Part shown: piece after piece, positions 36,393-45,253 of the stretch
Layout: each line of letters begins with the position of its first letter
How positions within the stretch are numbered: the first letter of the stretch is position 1
Assembly: GCF_014641455.1 (NCBI RefSeq)
Contig: NZ_BMHT01000005.1
Coordinates: 251,357 to 315,356 of the forward strand
Direction of reading: 5' to 3'
Source: Hymenobacter cavernae
GTDB taxonomy: Bacteria; Bacteroidota; Bacteroidia; Cytophagales; Hymenobacteraceae
Length of the DNA: 64,000 nucleotides
Translations under genes and position numbers: made by a program
The notes under the pieces: generated by a model
Database searches by the model: none
Seen by the model: the letters and a program-made list of their open reading frames with translations, nothing else
Told to the model about the DNA's origin: nothing

Positions 36393-36647
36393 ATGTCAGA
36401 TCGTCCTTCCACCGAAGAGCGTTTAGGCCGGCAGTCTCCCCAGCGTTTGGTTCGCTACTTCGTCATGTTTATGGCAGTGCTCTATTGCTGCCTAGGAGTG
36501 TTCATGTGGGTAGCACCGGCAAACATGCTTCCTCTTCAGCCAACAGCGCGGAAGATCCTGAGCTTTGTATTCATATTTTATGGAATCATTAGATTTGTCC
36601 GGGCATACCGCCAAATGTCTTCCAGCCGTTATGATGATGCGCGTTAA
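36393..36647 (+). CDS. Small two-helix membrane protein
   Basis: An 84-aa protein I cannot assign to a named family. A charged N-terminus (MSDRPSTEERLGRQSPQR) is followed by two hydrophobic helices (about residues 22-41 and 53-67) and a short basic tail, suggesting a helical hairpin in the inner membrane. Its 3' end overlaps the start of the PstS-like lipoprotein gene by 17 nt, which argues for a coupled operon. Role unknown. Confidence 0.7.
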   Translation: MSDRPSTEERLGRQSPQRLVRYFVMFMAVLYCCLGVFMWVAPANMLPLQPTARKILSFVFIFYGIIRFVRAYRQMSSSRYDDAR

Positions 36648-37596
36648 TCTGCTACCTACTGTAGCTTCCCTCTTTGTGGCAGCATCTCTGCTCTCGGCTT
36701 GCAACCAGAACCAACCTAGCACGGGAGCCGCGACGGATACGCCTACTAGTGGCGCCATCAGTGTCAGCGTGGATGAGACGTTTGCTCCCATTATCAAGTC
36801 GGAAGTTGATACATTTCAGAAGCTCTATCAGAATGCGAAAGTTACGGCTTACTACAAGCCTGAACAGGAAGCTGTGCAGGACTTGCTCGACGACAAAGTG
36901 CGGGTGGCCGTCCTATCACGGGAGTTAAATGGGGCTGAAAAAGCTGCGTTTGACCGCATGAAGCTGGTGCCTCGGGCTACTCGTATTGCTACAGATGGGC
37001 TAGCTATTATCGTGCACCCCAGCAATCCTGATTCGTTGCTCAGCGTTCCGCAGCTACGTGACATCTTCACCGGTAAAACGCAGCAATGGTCGCAGGTAAG
37101 CGGGAAGAAAAACCTAGCTGCTATTAACGTAGTATTCGACGCCAACCGCTCCAGCACAACCCGCTACATTCAGGATTCAGTCACGCGCGGTGCGGCGCTT
37201 ACACCACGCGCTTTCGCGGCTAAATCGAACTCTGCCCTGCTTGATTACGTTGCTAGTCATCCGAACGCAATTGGGGTGGTTGGTGCTAACTGGATCAGTG
37301 ACCGAGATGACGCAGCCGTACAGAAGTTTCTGAAATCAGTACGAGTAGTAGGCGTGAGTACCAAAACCGGCGCACCAAATTCCGACGATTACGTTCAGCC
37401 TTATCAGGCGTATTTAGCACTGAAAACGTATCCGTTAACGCGTTCGGTGTACGTCATCAGCCGAGAAGCCCGTACTGGCCTAGGTACAGGCTTTACGTCC
37501 TTCGTTGCCGGGAATCAAGGTCAACTCATTATCTTGAAATCCGGATTGTTGCCGGCCATCGGCCAGATGCGCGTTGTTAACACGAATAAACTGTAG
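36631..37596 (+). CDS. PstS-like substrate-binding lipoprotein
   Basis: A lipoprotein of about 321 aa with a lipobox LLSAC, so it is probably lipid-anchored on the periplasmic side. The rest matches the PBP-like fold of phosphate-binding PstS-type proteins: LSRELNGAEKAAFDRMK, then IVHPSNPDSLLSVPQLRDIF and TGKTQQWSQV. I choose the ATG cluster at 36631-36639, directly before the hydrophobic signal, over an upstream ATG at 36565 inside the previous gene. No pstCAB transporter genes follow; instead a TPR gene does. Substrate is unproven, and a Ton-related or regulatory role is possible. Confidence 0.83.
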   Translation: MMMRVNLLPTVASLFVAASLLSACNQNQPSTGAATDTPTSGAISVSVDETFAPIIKSEVDTFQKLYQNAKVTAYYKPEQEAVQDLLDDKVRVAVLSRELNGAEKAAFDRMKLVPRATRIATDGLAIIVHPSNPDSLLSVPQLRDIFTGKTQQWSQVSGKKNLAAINVVFDANRSSTTRYIQDSVTRGAALTPRAFAAKSNSALLDYVASHPNAIGVVGANWISDRDDAAVQKFLKSVRVVGVSTKTGAPNSDDYVQPYQAYLALKTYPLTRSVYVISREARTGLGTGFTSFVAGNQGQLIILKSGLLPAIGQMRVVNTNKL

Positions 37597-37641
37597 TATT
37601 TCTCTCTCCCCTCACACGCTTTTTCACTAAACCTTTTGCTC

Positions 37642-39225
37642 ATGAACTCCAAGCCCTGGAAGCTTTCGCTCCTCGCTGTCTTGTCTGTTTCAGCTTCTGC
37701 TGTAGTCGCTCAGGACGTACAAAGCGCCCGAAAAGCAATCGAACTCGAACAGTTTGGTCAAGCTCGTGCGTCACTATTGAAACAAGGATCTTCGCCCGAA
37801 GCCTCGTATGAGCTAGGTCGCCTTTATCAACTGCGTGAAGTACCGGATTCCGCTGCTTACTACTTCAACCGAGTTCCGCTGAACCCGAAAGATGCGTTTA
37901 CGCTGGTAGCAGCTGGCCGCGCAGCATTAGCTCAAGGCAAAACCGCTGAAGCCGAAGCTCAGTTTGATAATGCCGTAAAAGCCAGCAAAGGCAAAGACGC
38001 TAAGATCTACACCCTCATTGCGCAGGCTTACGCTGAGTCGGATGTTAAGGACGTTACAAAGGCATTGACCTACGTTGAGGCTGCCCAAAAAGTAAACAAG
38101 GGCAAAGATGAGCCAACGCTGATGATAGCGCGCGGTGACATCTACCAGAAAACGGATACGGGTGGCGGCGAAGCCATGAACAGCTACGAGCGCGCCACGA
38201 TGGCTGACCCAAATAACGTAACCGCCTACTATAAGAAAGGCGAGTTGAACGTCCGTTCGCGCAACTACAACGAAGCCCGGACTAACTTCGAGAAAGCCGT
38301 TAGCCTTGATCCGAATTACGCGCCAGCTTACCGCGACATGGCCGAGATGTATTATTTCGCCGGTCAATATCCGCTGGCACTGGACACTTTCAAGAAGTAT
38401 CAAGGTCTTGCTGAGCATTCGCCCGAAACGGATGCCGAGTACGCTTCTTTCCTCTTCCTGACCAAGAAGTACCCGGAAGCACTAACTGAAATCCAGAAAG
38501 TGCTGGCCAAAGAGCCGAACAACGTTGCAATGAACCGTTTGCAGGCGTACTCGCTGTACGAAACGGGCCAGAACGATCAGGCACTGGCGGCTATGGACAA
38601 GTACATGAAGATGGTGCCAGCCGATAAGCTTATCAAGGATGACAACATCTACTATGGCAAGATGCTGTCGAAAGCTGGTCGCGACGATGAGGCTATTGCC
38701 GTGATGAACAAGGCTATCCAGGCTGATCCGAAGAATGCTGGTTCTATTCAGTCTGAGCTAGCTGCTGTTTACGCGCACAAAAAGGACTACCCAAGCGCTA
38801 TCAAGGCTTTCCGGGCCGGTATGGGCACAGGTGCTCCGGCTCTCACGGATATGGTGTTGCTGGGCCAGTACTACTCATACAACAATCAGTTCGACAAAGC
38901 TGACAGCCTTTACAGTGCTGTGGTAACGGCTCGTCCACAATACGTGCCAGGCTACCTGATGCGTGCTGGCGCTAATGCCAACCTTGACCCGAATATGGAG
39001 AAAGGTCTGGCGAAGCCCTACTACGAGAAGTACGTTGAGCTGGCAAAAGCAGATCCTACCCGCTACAAAGCTGGTCTGCTGCAAGCCTATGACTACCTAG
39101 GTTTCTATTATTTCCAAAAGGGTGACAAGGCATCTGCTCTCCCCTACTACCAGCAGATGCTGGCCCTGGACCCAGCCAACTCCAAGGCCAAGACCGCAAT
39201 AGCTTCAATCAACAGCAAGAAATAA
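37642..39225 (+). CDS. Exported tetratricopeptide repeat protein
   Basis: A protein of about 527 aa with a signal peptide (cleaved near SAVVA-QDV) and at least eight TPR-like helical hairpins, for example near NNVTAYYKKGELNVRSRNYN and PNYAPAYRDMAEMYYFAGQY. TPR arrays scaffold protein complexes; no enzyme motif is seen. The ATG at 37642 is chosen over an in-frame TTG 6 nt upstream. It follows the PstS-like gene by 45 nt and precedes a strong terminator, so it probably closes that operon. The pairing with TonB genes upstream suggests an envelope role, which is inference. Confidence 0.85.
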   Translation: MNSKPWKLSLLAVLSVSASAVVAQDVQSARKAIELEQFGQARASLLKQGSSPEASYELGRLYQLREVPDSAAYYFNRVPLNPKDAFTLVAAGRAALAQGKTAEAEAQFDNAVKASKGKDAKIYTLIAQAYAESDVKDVTKALTYVEAAQKVNKGKDEPTLMIARGDIYQKTDTGGGEAMNSYERATMADPNNVTAYYKKGELNVRSRNYNEARTNFEKAVSLDPNYAPAYRDMAEMYYFAGQYPLALDTFKKYQGLAEHSPETDAEYASFLFLTKKYPEALTEIQKVLAKEPNNVAMNRLQAYSLYETGQNDQALAAMDKYMKMVPADKLIKDDNIYYGKMLSKAGRDDEAIAVMNKAIQADPKNAGSIQSELAAVYAHKKDYPSAIKAFRAGMGTGAPALTDMVLLGQYYSYNNQFDKADSLYSAVVTARPQYVPGYLMRAGANANLDPNMEKGLAKPYYEKYVELAKADPTRYKAGLLQAYDYLGFYYFQKGDKASALPYYQQMLALDPANSKAKTAIASINSKK

Positions 39226-39250
39226 TACTTCGCTGCCTAGCTTTGCATTG

Positions 39251-39282
39251 AAAAAGCCCGCTACGTACGTAGCGGGCTTTTT
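39251..39282. terminator. Perfect 16-bp-arm terminator between convergent genes
   Basis: 39251-39266 and 39267-39282 are exact reverse complements (AAAAAGCCCGCTACGT and its complement) followed by a T-rich run. It serves the TPR gene and may also serve rluD, which converges on it. Confidence 0.88.
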
Positions 39283-39308
39283 TGTTTTTGTCGCAAAGTG
39301 AAACCTAG

Positions 39309-40376
39309 CTATTCAGCAGGGCTTTCAGCGTACAGTTCCCACTTAGCCAGCACGGCCTGAAAGTCGGCTGGCAGCTCAGCTTCGAAGTGCATGTGCTCGC
39401 CGGTAACCGGATGCACGAAGCCGAGCGATTTGGCGTGCAGTGCCTGTCGAGGCATTAGCTTGAAGGCATTCTCCACGAAAGCCTTGTAAGAGCCATTAGG
39501 CTGCCCGTACACGATCCGGTCGCCGCCATATGTTGCGTCGGAAAAGAGCGGATGCCCGATGTACTTCATGTGCGCCCGAATCTGGTGCGTACGGCCTGTT
39601 TCGAGGTTGCATTGCAGCAGCGCAACGTGCTGAAACGAGCGCAGCACCTTGTAGTGCGTCACGGCTGCCTTGCCCTGCTCGCCATTTGGATACACAGCCT
39701 GTATCTTGCGGTCTTTGATGCTCCGCCCGATGTGGCCGCGAATAGTACCCTGCGGCTCTTTCGGTACGCCCCACACCAAAGCTAGGTACGTTCGCTCGAT
39801 GGTATGATGAAAGAACTGCTGGGACAGGTGCGTCATCGCCCACTCCGTTTTCCCGATGACCAACAGCCCAGAAGTGTCTTTATCGATGCGATGCACAAGG
39901 CCCGGCCGGATTTCCCCATTGCGCCCTGTGGGTAAGTTGCTCAGGTGATACGCCAAGCCATTCACCAACGTACCATTCCAGTTGCCGAATGCCGGGTGCA
40001 CCACAAGGCCAGCCGGCTTGTTCACAATCAGCAACGACTCGTCTTCGTAGCGGATATCCAACTCCATCGGCTCCGGCACCACTTTAGCTTCGCGGGGCGG
40101 CTCGGGCAGCGTAATGGTAATGACATCAAACGGCTTGATACGGTAGCTCGACTTAACCACCTTGTCATTCACCTGCACCGCTTCTGCCTCAATAGCGTTC
40201 TGGATTTTGGTGCGCGATGCGTTCGGCAGCCGATTCAGCAAAAATTTATCGAGCCGTAGCAGCTCCTGACCCTTGTCAACCCGGATGCGGTGATGCTCAT
40301 AGAGCTCATCGCCACCATCGTTATCATCCTCTTCAGGCAGGTCATCAGGAGCAGGAAGTAGATCTATTTCGGACAT
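39309..40376 (-). CDS. rluD: RluD-type 23S rRNA pseudouridine synthase
   Basis: A 355-aa RluA-family enzyme that isomerises uridines in 23S rRNA (helix 69 in E. coli). It has an acidic N-terminal extension, an S4 RNA-binding domain (about residues 35-90, LRLDKFLLNRLPNASRTKIQ), and the catalytic motif HRIDKDTSGLLVIGKT (about 159-174), whose Asp is the nucleophile. ALLQCNLETGRTHQIRAHM follows near 255-273. It lies just downstream of the two ompH/skp genes but is separated from their stop by a divergent-strand arrangement of hairpins at 40401-40425, so it is probably its own transcript. Confidence 0.92.
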   Translation of the reverse strand: MSEIDLLPAPDDLPEEDDNDGGDELYEHHRIRVDKGQELLRLDKFLLNRLPNASRTKIQNAIEAEAVQVNDKVVKSSYRIKPFDVITITLPEPPREAKVVPEPMELDIRYEDESLLIVNKPAGLVVHPAFGNWNGTLVNGLAYHLSNLPTGRNGEIRPGLVHRIDKDTSGLLVIGKTEWAMTHLSQQFFHHTIERTYLALVWGVPKEPQGTIRGHIGRSIKDRKIQAVYPNGEQGKAAVTHYKVLRSFQHVALLQCNLETGRTHQIRAHMKYIGHPLFSDATYGGDRIVYGQPNGSYKAFVENAFKLMPRQALHAKSLGFVHPVTGEHMHFEAELPADFQAVLAKWELYAESPAE

Positions 40377-40400
40377 GAAAGTAGAAGTATTAAAACAAGA

Positions 40401-40425
40401 AAGCCGGAGCGCAGGGCTCCGGCTT
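40401..40425 (-). terminator. Terminator after the two skp/ompH genes
   Basis: A 10-bp stem (AAGCCGGAGC at 40401-40410, GCTCCGGCTT at 40416-40425) with a 5-nt loop, followed on the minus strand by a U-rich stretch. It ends the minus-strand envelope operon 25 nt beyond the stop at 40451. Confidence 0.8.
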
Positions 40426-40450
40426 ATCTGGCAGAAAAAGCAAGTGCTAC

Positions 40451-41080
40451 TTATTTCTTCTTGGTTTTGGTCTTGGTAGCTCCACCAGTCGGAACGGCTG
40501 GCGTTGAAGCAGGAGTCGTAGTAGCTGGAGCTGCGGCTGCCGTAGGAGCGGCACCCGGTGTAATACCCATCTTCTTTAGTACGAGGTCCGAGATGTCGCC
40601 ATCCTTCGGGCCGTGCAGCAGCACAGGGCTAGCGCCATCCGAATTCAGAACGTAGGTATAGCCATTTTCGTCGGCTACCTGGTCAATGGTTTTCTGGAGC
40701 TTGTCGAGCGCTGGCTTCAGCAACGATTGCTGCTTTTGCTGTAAGCTTTGGTCGGCACTGCGCTGAAACTCCTGAATCGAAGTTTGCAGGCCAGTTAGCT
40801 CTTTCTCTTTATCAGCCCGCACGACTTCTGTCATGGCAGAAGCACCTTTCTGATAGGCTTCGGCTTTTGTCTGATAGTCGCTGTACTTGCTCTTCAGCTG
40901 GTTTTCCAGTTGCGTGCTATACGTCTTCAGCTGCGACTCAATCTGCTTGCTCTCGGGCATCTGGCTGAGTACGTACTCCACGCTGGTGTATCCGATTTTC
41001 AGCGGAGCCTGAGCCAGGGCAGCAGTAGACGTGACGAAAGTGAGAGCGGCCGCGGCTAGGGCAAGGCGGATTTTGTTCAT
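40451..41080 (-). CDS. OmpH/Skp-family periplasmic chaperone (second copy)
   Basis: A protein of about 209 aa with a signal peptide (cleaved near TAALA-QAP), a Skp-like coiled coil rich in Lys, Gln and Glu (about residues 45-120), and an Ala/Pro/Thr-rich, Lys-rich tail. Skp chaperones hold unfolded outer-membrane proteins on their way to BamA. I choose the ATG at 41080 because it opens the signal peptide; the frame could also begin at an ATG at 41089. It follows the other ompH gene by 49 nt in the bamA operon. Confidence 0.88.
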   Translation of the reverse strand: MNKIRLALAAAALTFVTSTAALAQAPLKIGYTSVEYVLSQMPESKQIESQLKTYSTQLENQLKSKYSDYQTKAEAYQKGASAMTEVVRADKEKELTGLQTSIQEFQRSADQSLQQKQQSLLKPALDKLQKTIDQVADENGYTYVLNSDGASPVLLHGPKDGDISDLVLKKMGITPGAAPTAAAAPATTTPASTPAVPTGGATKTKTKKK

Positions 41081-41129
41081 AGGTGTCATTAAAAAGAAAA
41101 CAGTCAAAGAGTTGATTTATAATACAAAG

Positions 41130-41813
41130 TTAATTCTTTCCGCCACTCGCACGCTGTCCGTTCAGCGAGCGGGCAGCTTTGGGGGCTGAACGCGGCGCTG
41201 GTTCGGTCTCCGTTTCGGCTGCGTCGCCGGCCGGTGTAGGTGGCGTTTGCACGGTCCGTACCGTTCCTTTCTGGCCGGGTTGGTTCCGTTCTTCGTTGGC
41301 CAAACCTAGCTCTTCCAACACAAACTCAGTGTAATCGTGGACCGGGTTGGTGTACAGCATCGTCAGGTCGCCCGACTTATCGAATACAATGGCTAGCTGC
41401 TTTTTCTTCGCGACTTTCTCCACGGCTTCGAATACCTGATCTTGCACGGGCTTGGTTAATTCCTGCCGCTTCTTGAAGAGTTGGCCCTCGTAACCGAAAA
41501 TCTTGTTCTGATACGCCTTGATTTCCTGTTCCTTCTTCAGAATCTCATCCTGCCGTTTTTTCTTCATCGGCTCGGTGAGTAGCACTTCTTCCGCTTGGTA
41601 CGTCCGGTAGAGCTTATCGAGGTCTTTCTTCTGACTCTCAATGTCTTTCTGCCAATTCCCAGAGAGTGTATTTAGTTCCTGCTGGGCCGTTGAGTAAGCC
41701 GGAATTTTGCTAAGAATGTATTCTGAGTCTACGTAGCCGAACTTCTGCGCCTGTGCCGCAGGAGCTAGGGCACACAACAAAACCATTGATAACAGCGAAA
41801 GAAGCTTCTTCAT
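41130..41813 (-). CDS. OmpH/Skp-family periplasmic chaperone (first copy)
   Basis: A protein of about 227 aa with a signal peptide (MKKLLSLLSMVLLCALAPAA, cleaved near AQA-QKF). The mature start FGYVDSEYILSKIPAY and the long coiled coil (about residues 45-110) are typical of Bacteroidota OmpH. The C-terminal 45 residues are rich in Pro, Glu, Ala and Arg and look disordered. The ATG at 41813 lies 40 nt after the bamA stop. A longer frame reaching back into bamA is not credible because it would remove the signal peptide. Confidence 0.9.
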   Translation of the reverse strand: MKKLLSLLSMVLLCALAPAAQAQKFGYVDSEYILSKIPAYSTAQQELNTLSGNWQKDIESQKKDLDKLYRTYQAEEVLLTEPMKKKRQDEILKKEQEIKAYQNKIFGYEGQLFKKRQELTKPVQDQVFEAVEKVAKKKQLAIVFDKSGDLTMLYTNPVHDYTEFVLEELGLANEERNQPGQKGTVRTVQTPPTPAGDAAETETEPAPRSAPKAARSLNGQRASGGKN

Positions 41814-41853
41814 AGGAGAAAGAGAACGTGACGTTGTCGATTGCTGAGCTAGG

Positions 41854-44400
41854 TTAGCGAATCTGCTGACCAATAATGAAGTGGAAGATACCTTGTTTCT
41901 GTGCTGTTCCAGCATTGGTTGCAGTCCGCGGAATATCGTCGAACGGAATACCGTAGTCGAACCCAAGCAAGCCGAAGGCTGACATAAAGATGCGGGCACC
42001 TATCCCAGCCGAGCGATACAGCTTATACGGATTGTAGTTGGTGTACTGATCGAAGGCATTACCAGCCTCCGCAAACCCTAAGACATAAACCGTAGCGGCC
42101 GGGTTCAAACTCACCGGATAACGCATCTCCATCACGTACTTATTGTACACGATACCACCACTTTGCTGCGATTGCGCCGTTGGAATAGCGTTAGCGTCGT
42201 TAGGGTCAGCGTAGCCGCGCAAGCCAATGTATTCCGTACCAACTAAGAAGTTAGCTGACCCACCGTAACCTAGGCCAGCACCGCCCAATTTAAAGCGTTC
42301 GAAAGGTCCGGGGTTACGATTGTTGTTGTAGGTACCGATGAAGCCAAAGTGCGCCCGCGTGTTCAGCACCAGCTTTCCTACCACTGGCGTGAACCACGAA
42401 GCATCAAACATCCATTTGTGGAACTCTACCCACTCAATCGGATCAGGGTGAGCACCTTTAAACACTGAATAAGGCGGCGTCAGGCTCAAGCTCAACGACA
42501 GCGAAGAACCGCGCCGCGTGAACGTCGGGTTGTCGATGCTGTTACGGGATAGGGTCGTATTGAGGGTAATGTTGTTTGCCTTGCCAGTATTAGGAAGTCC
42601 ACCACCTAGGTACTGACCATAGTTCTGGAAATCATACTGCGTGAACGACAGTGAGTTACTTAACGTGAAGTAGTCATCTGGCACCCGCAAGCGGCGACCT
42701 AGCCCCAATGAAGCACTGTTCGACTTGATGTAGCTACCCGTGCTTACATCGAAGGTGCTGCCGTAGGTGATGCGGCTGATGCTTTTGTTCAGGCTAAACG
42801 AAAGCGAGTTAGGCTTGCGCCCACCTAGCCAAGGTTCTGTGAAGGACAGCGAATAGGCTTGGTACTGCAATCCGTTGGCCTGCACGTTCAGCGCCAGACG
42901 CTGACCATCACCCGCTGGTACTGGCGTCCAGTTGTGGAAATCTCCGGCTTTACGCAGTGAGAAGTTATTGAACACCAAACCTACTGTGCCAATAAAGCCT
43001 GCGTAGCCGCCCCAACCACCCGACAGGGTAATCTGATCGGAAGGCTTCTCGACCACGGTATAGTTGATATCGACTGTACCATCGGCGGGGTTCGGCACGG
43101 GGTTGATACCCACCTTCTCCGGGTCAAAATAACCTAAGGTCGAAATTTCGCGCTGAGAACGAATGAGCAGTTCCCGGTTGAACTTATCGCCGGGCAGCGT
43201 ACGCAGTTCCCGGCGCAGCACATGGTCGCTGGTCTTGGTGTTGCCGGCAATACTAACTTCTTTGATACGAGCCTGTACCCCTTCGTTCAGGCGCATTTCA
43301 ATATCAATGGAATCACCTTCTACTTTCGTCTCGATAGGATCAATCTGGAAGAACAAGTATCCATCGTTCATGTAGAGCGAGGTAATATCCTGCCCCGTCG
43401 GGTTATAGTTCAGGCGCTTATCCAGCGTTTCTTTGCTATAAACGCTACCCGGCTTGATACCTAACACTGAAGCTAGAGTCTTATCATCGTAGAGGTAATT
43501 GCCGGCCCATGTGATATGACGGAAGTAGTACTTAGGGCCTTCATCCACACGGATGCGGAGCGCCAATCCATCCTCTTGCCGAATAAGCGTATCCGACAAG
43601 ATAACGGCGTCGCGGTAGCCTTGCGCGTTGTAGAAATCCAGCAGCTTGGTCTTGTCCTCTTCGTATTCCTTGGGCTGGAATTTGCCGGAGGTGAGCAGCT
43701 TGTACGACTTTTTTGCCTTTGTCTTCTTCAGCTTTTTCTGGAGTTTGCCATCTGAGAAGGCCGTGTTGCCCACAAAGTCAATGTCACGAATTCGGATTTT
43801 GTCTCCTTTATCCACATTGATTTTCAACACGACGCTATTGGAAAGCGCCGAGTCGGGCACCTGGGTAATCGTGACTTTCGCGTCGAGGAAGCTTTTGTTG
43901 GTATAGAACTTCCGGACCTGCGAGCGGGTGTTATTCAGCAACGCATCCGTCACTACCTTACCCCGGATCAGCTTAATCTTGTTCTTCAGCTCATCGGCCT
44001 GCCCTTTGCTGATACCCGTGAACACAAAATTCGAGAGCCGCGGACGCTCCTTCAAGTTGAAGTCCAAGAAGATACGCCGTCCTTCCGTGCGTGCGATGCT
44101 TACACTCACATCCCCCAGAATACCTTGGTCCCAGAGCTTGCGGATTGCTCTGCCAATTTCTTCCCCCGGAATAGAGATTGGGTCACCAATTTTTAAACCT
44201 GTCAGCCCTATAAGCGTATTAGGATCCAGGTAGCGAGTGCCACTGATGGTAATGCCACCTAGCTCGTAACGCTGTGCTTCCTCGCCAGCAGGAGCTGCGG
44301 AGGCTCCGGGTGTTCCTTGTGCTTGCGCCGTACCGGCAGTTAAGCCAAGCACCAGCACAAAGGGTAGCAGCCGGGAAAGCGTATTAGAAGAAGAAATCAT
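41854..44400 (-). CDS. bamA: Outer membrane protein assembly factor BamA
   Basis: An 848-aa Omp85 protein that folds and inserts outer-membrane barrels. A signal peptide (cleaved near GTAQA-QGT) is followed by five POTRA-like repeats up to about residue 450, for example YELGGITISGTRYLDPNTLI and IRIRDIDFVGNTAFSDGKLQ, then a 16-strand barrel. Conserved barrel features include the loop-6 region near KLGGAGLGYGGSANF and the end segment GFDYGIPF. It sits 8 nt after uppS and is followed by two skp/ompH genes, the conserved Bacteroidota order. Confidence 0.95.
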   Translation of the reverse strand: MISSSNTLSRLLPFVLVLGLTAGTAQAQGTPGASAAPAGEEAQRYELGGITISGTRYLDPNTLIGLTGLKIGDPISIPGEEIGRAIRKLWDQGILGDVSVSIARTEGRRIFLDFNLKERPRLSNFVFTGISKGQADELKNKIKLIRGKVVTDALLNNTRSQVRKFYTNKSFLDAKVTITQVPDSALSNSVVLKINVDKGDKIRIRDIDFVGNTAFSDGKLQKKLKKTKAKKSYKLLTSGKFQPKEYEEDKTKLLDFYNAQGYRDAVILSDTLIRQEDGLALRIRVDEGPKYYFRHITWAGNYLYDDKTLASVLGIKPGSVYSKETLDKRLNYNPTGQDITSLYMNDGYLFFQIDPIETKVEGDSIDIEMRLNEGVQARIKEVSIAGNTKTSDHVLRRELRTLPGDKFNRELLIRSQREISTLGYFDPEKVGINPVPNPADGTVDINYTVVEKPSDQITLSGGWGGYAGFIGTVGLVFNNFSLRKAGDFHNWTPVPAGDGQRLALNVQANGLQYQAYSLSFTEPWLGGRKPNSLSFSLNKSISRITYGSTFDVSTGSYIKSNSASLGLGRRLRVPDDYFTLSNSLSFTQYDFQNYGQYLGGGLPNTGKANNITLNTTLSRNSIDNPTFTRRGSSLSLSLSLTPPYSVFKGAHPDPIEWVEFHKWMFDASWFTPVVGKLVLNTRAHFGFIGTYNNNRNPGPFERFKLGGAGLGYGGSANFLVGTEYIGLRGYADPNDANAIPTAQSQQSGGIVYNKYVMEMRYPVSLNPAATVYVLGFAEAGNAFDQYTNYNPYKLYRSAGIGARIFMSAFGLLGFDYGIPFDDIPRTATNAGTAQKQGIFHFIIGQQIR

Positions 44401-44408
44401 TCGAAACC

Positions 44409-45161
44409 CTACGAAACGGTTAGCTGTTCACTAGTTTTACCAAACCGCCGCTCTCGACGCTGGTACGCCTGAATGGCGTCGTAGAAATGCTCTCGCCGGA
44501 AATCCGGCCACAGCAGATCTGTTATATACAGCTCAGTATAAGCAAGCTGCCAAAGCAGAAAGTTACTGATGCGTTGCTCGCCGCTGGTGCGAATAAGCAA
44601 TTCCGGATCGGGCATCCCGGCGGTAGCCAGGTATTGCTCAATTGTTTGCTCGTTCACTGCTTCGGGCCGGAGCTTACCCGCTGCTATGTCGGTGGCCATG
44701 CGCTGCGCAGCCTGAGTCAGGTCCCAACGACCGCTGTAGCTCAAAGCCAGCACCAGCGTCATGCCGGCTCCTGCCTTAGTCAGCGCAATAGCTTCTGCCA
44801 GTTCCTGCTGACAGGAAGCCGGTAGACTATCAATCTGCCCGATGGCTTGCAAGCGAATATTGTTCTTGAGCAACGTCGGGGTCTCCTGGCGAATGGTATG
44901 CACCAGAAGCTGCATCAAGGCCATCACCTCATGCTTGGGCCGGTTCCAGTTTTCAGTAGAAAACGCATACAGAGTCAGGAATTTCACTCCTAGCTCTGCG
45001 GCAGACTCTACTGTCTCTCGAACGGCCGTTATTGCATTTTGGTGCCCAAAGATGCGTAAGCCACCTTTTTGCTTCGCCCAACGACCATTGCCGTCCATGA
45101 TAACGGCAACATGGGCAGGTATATTATGGGAATCAATCTCAGACCGGGAGGCCATCGGCAT
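44409..45161 (-). CDS. uppS: Isoprenyl transferase (undecaprenyl diphosphate synthase)
   Basis: A 250-aa cis-prenyltransferase making undecaprenyl diphosphate, the lipid carrier for peptidoglycan and O-antigen units. The catalytic start HVAVIMDGNGRWAKQKG (about residues 18-34) includes the catalytic Asp. SGEQRISNFLLWQLAYTELY, followed by LWPDFR near residue 222, closes the family signature. ATG codons at 45161 and 45155 are both possible. It directly precedes bamA with an 8-nt gap, so both envelope genes are expressed together. Confidence 0.95.
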   Translation of the reverse strand: MPMASRSEIDSHNIPAHVAVIMDGNGRWAKQKGGLRIFGHQNAITAVRETVESAAELGVKFLTLYAFSTENWNRPKHEVMALMQLLVHTIRQETPTLLKNNIRLQAIGQIDSLPASCQQELAEAIALTKAGAGMTLVLALSYSGRWDLTQAAQRMATDIAAGKLRPEAVNEQTIEQYLATAGMPDPELLIRTSGEQRISNFLLWQLAYTELYITDLLWPDFRREHFYDAIQAYQRRERRFGKTSEQLTVS

Positions 45162-45253
45162 TTTTTAGTAAAGAGGCCGCAAGTTACGCAAATGGTTGCA
45201 TTCCCTCTTTCCTAATGTGATTCGCTGTCCGTCAACTACTTCTTCGTTCTCGA

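Noticed and set aside
36565..36630. Upstream ATG start for the PstS-like gene at 36565
   Set aside because: It lies deep inside the small membrane-protein gene and would put about 22 unusual residues before a good lipoprotein signal; the ATG cluster at 36631 fits better.
40451..41107. Upstream TTG start for the second OmpH/Skp gene
   Set aside because: It would add MTVFFLMTP before a complete signal peptide beginning at the ATG at 41080, which is enough by itself.
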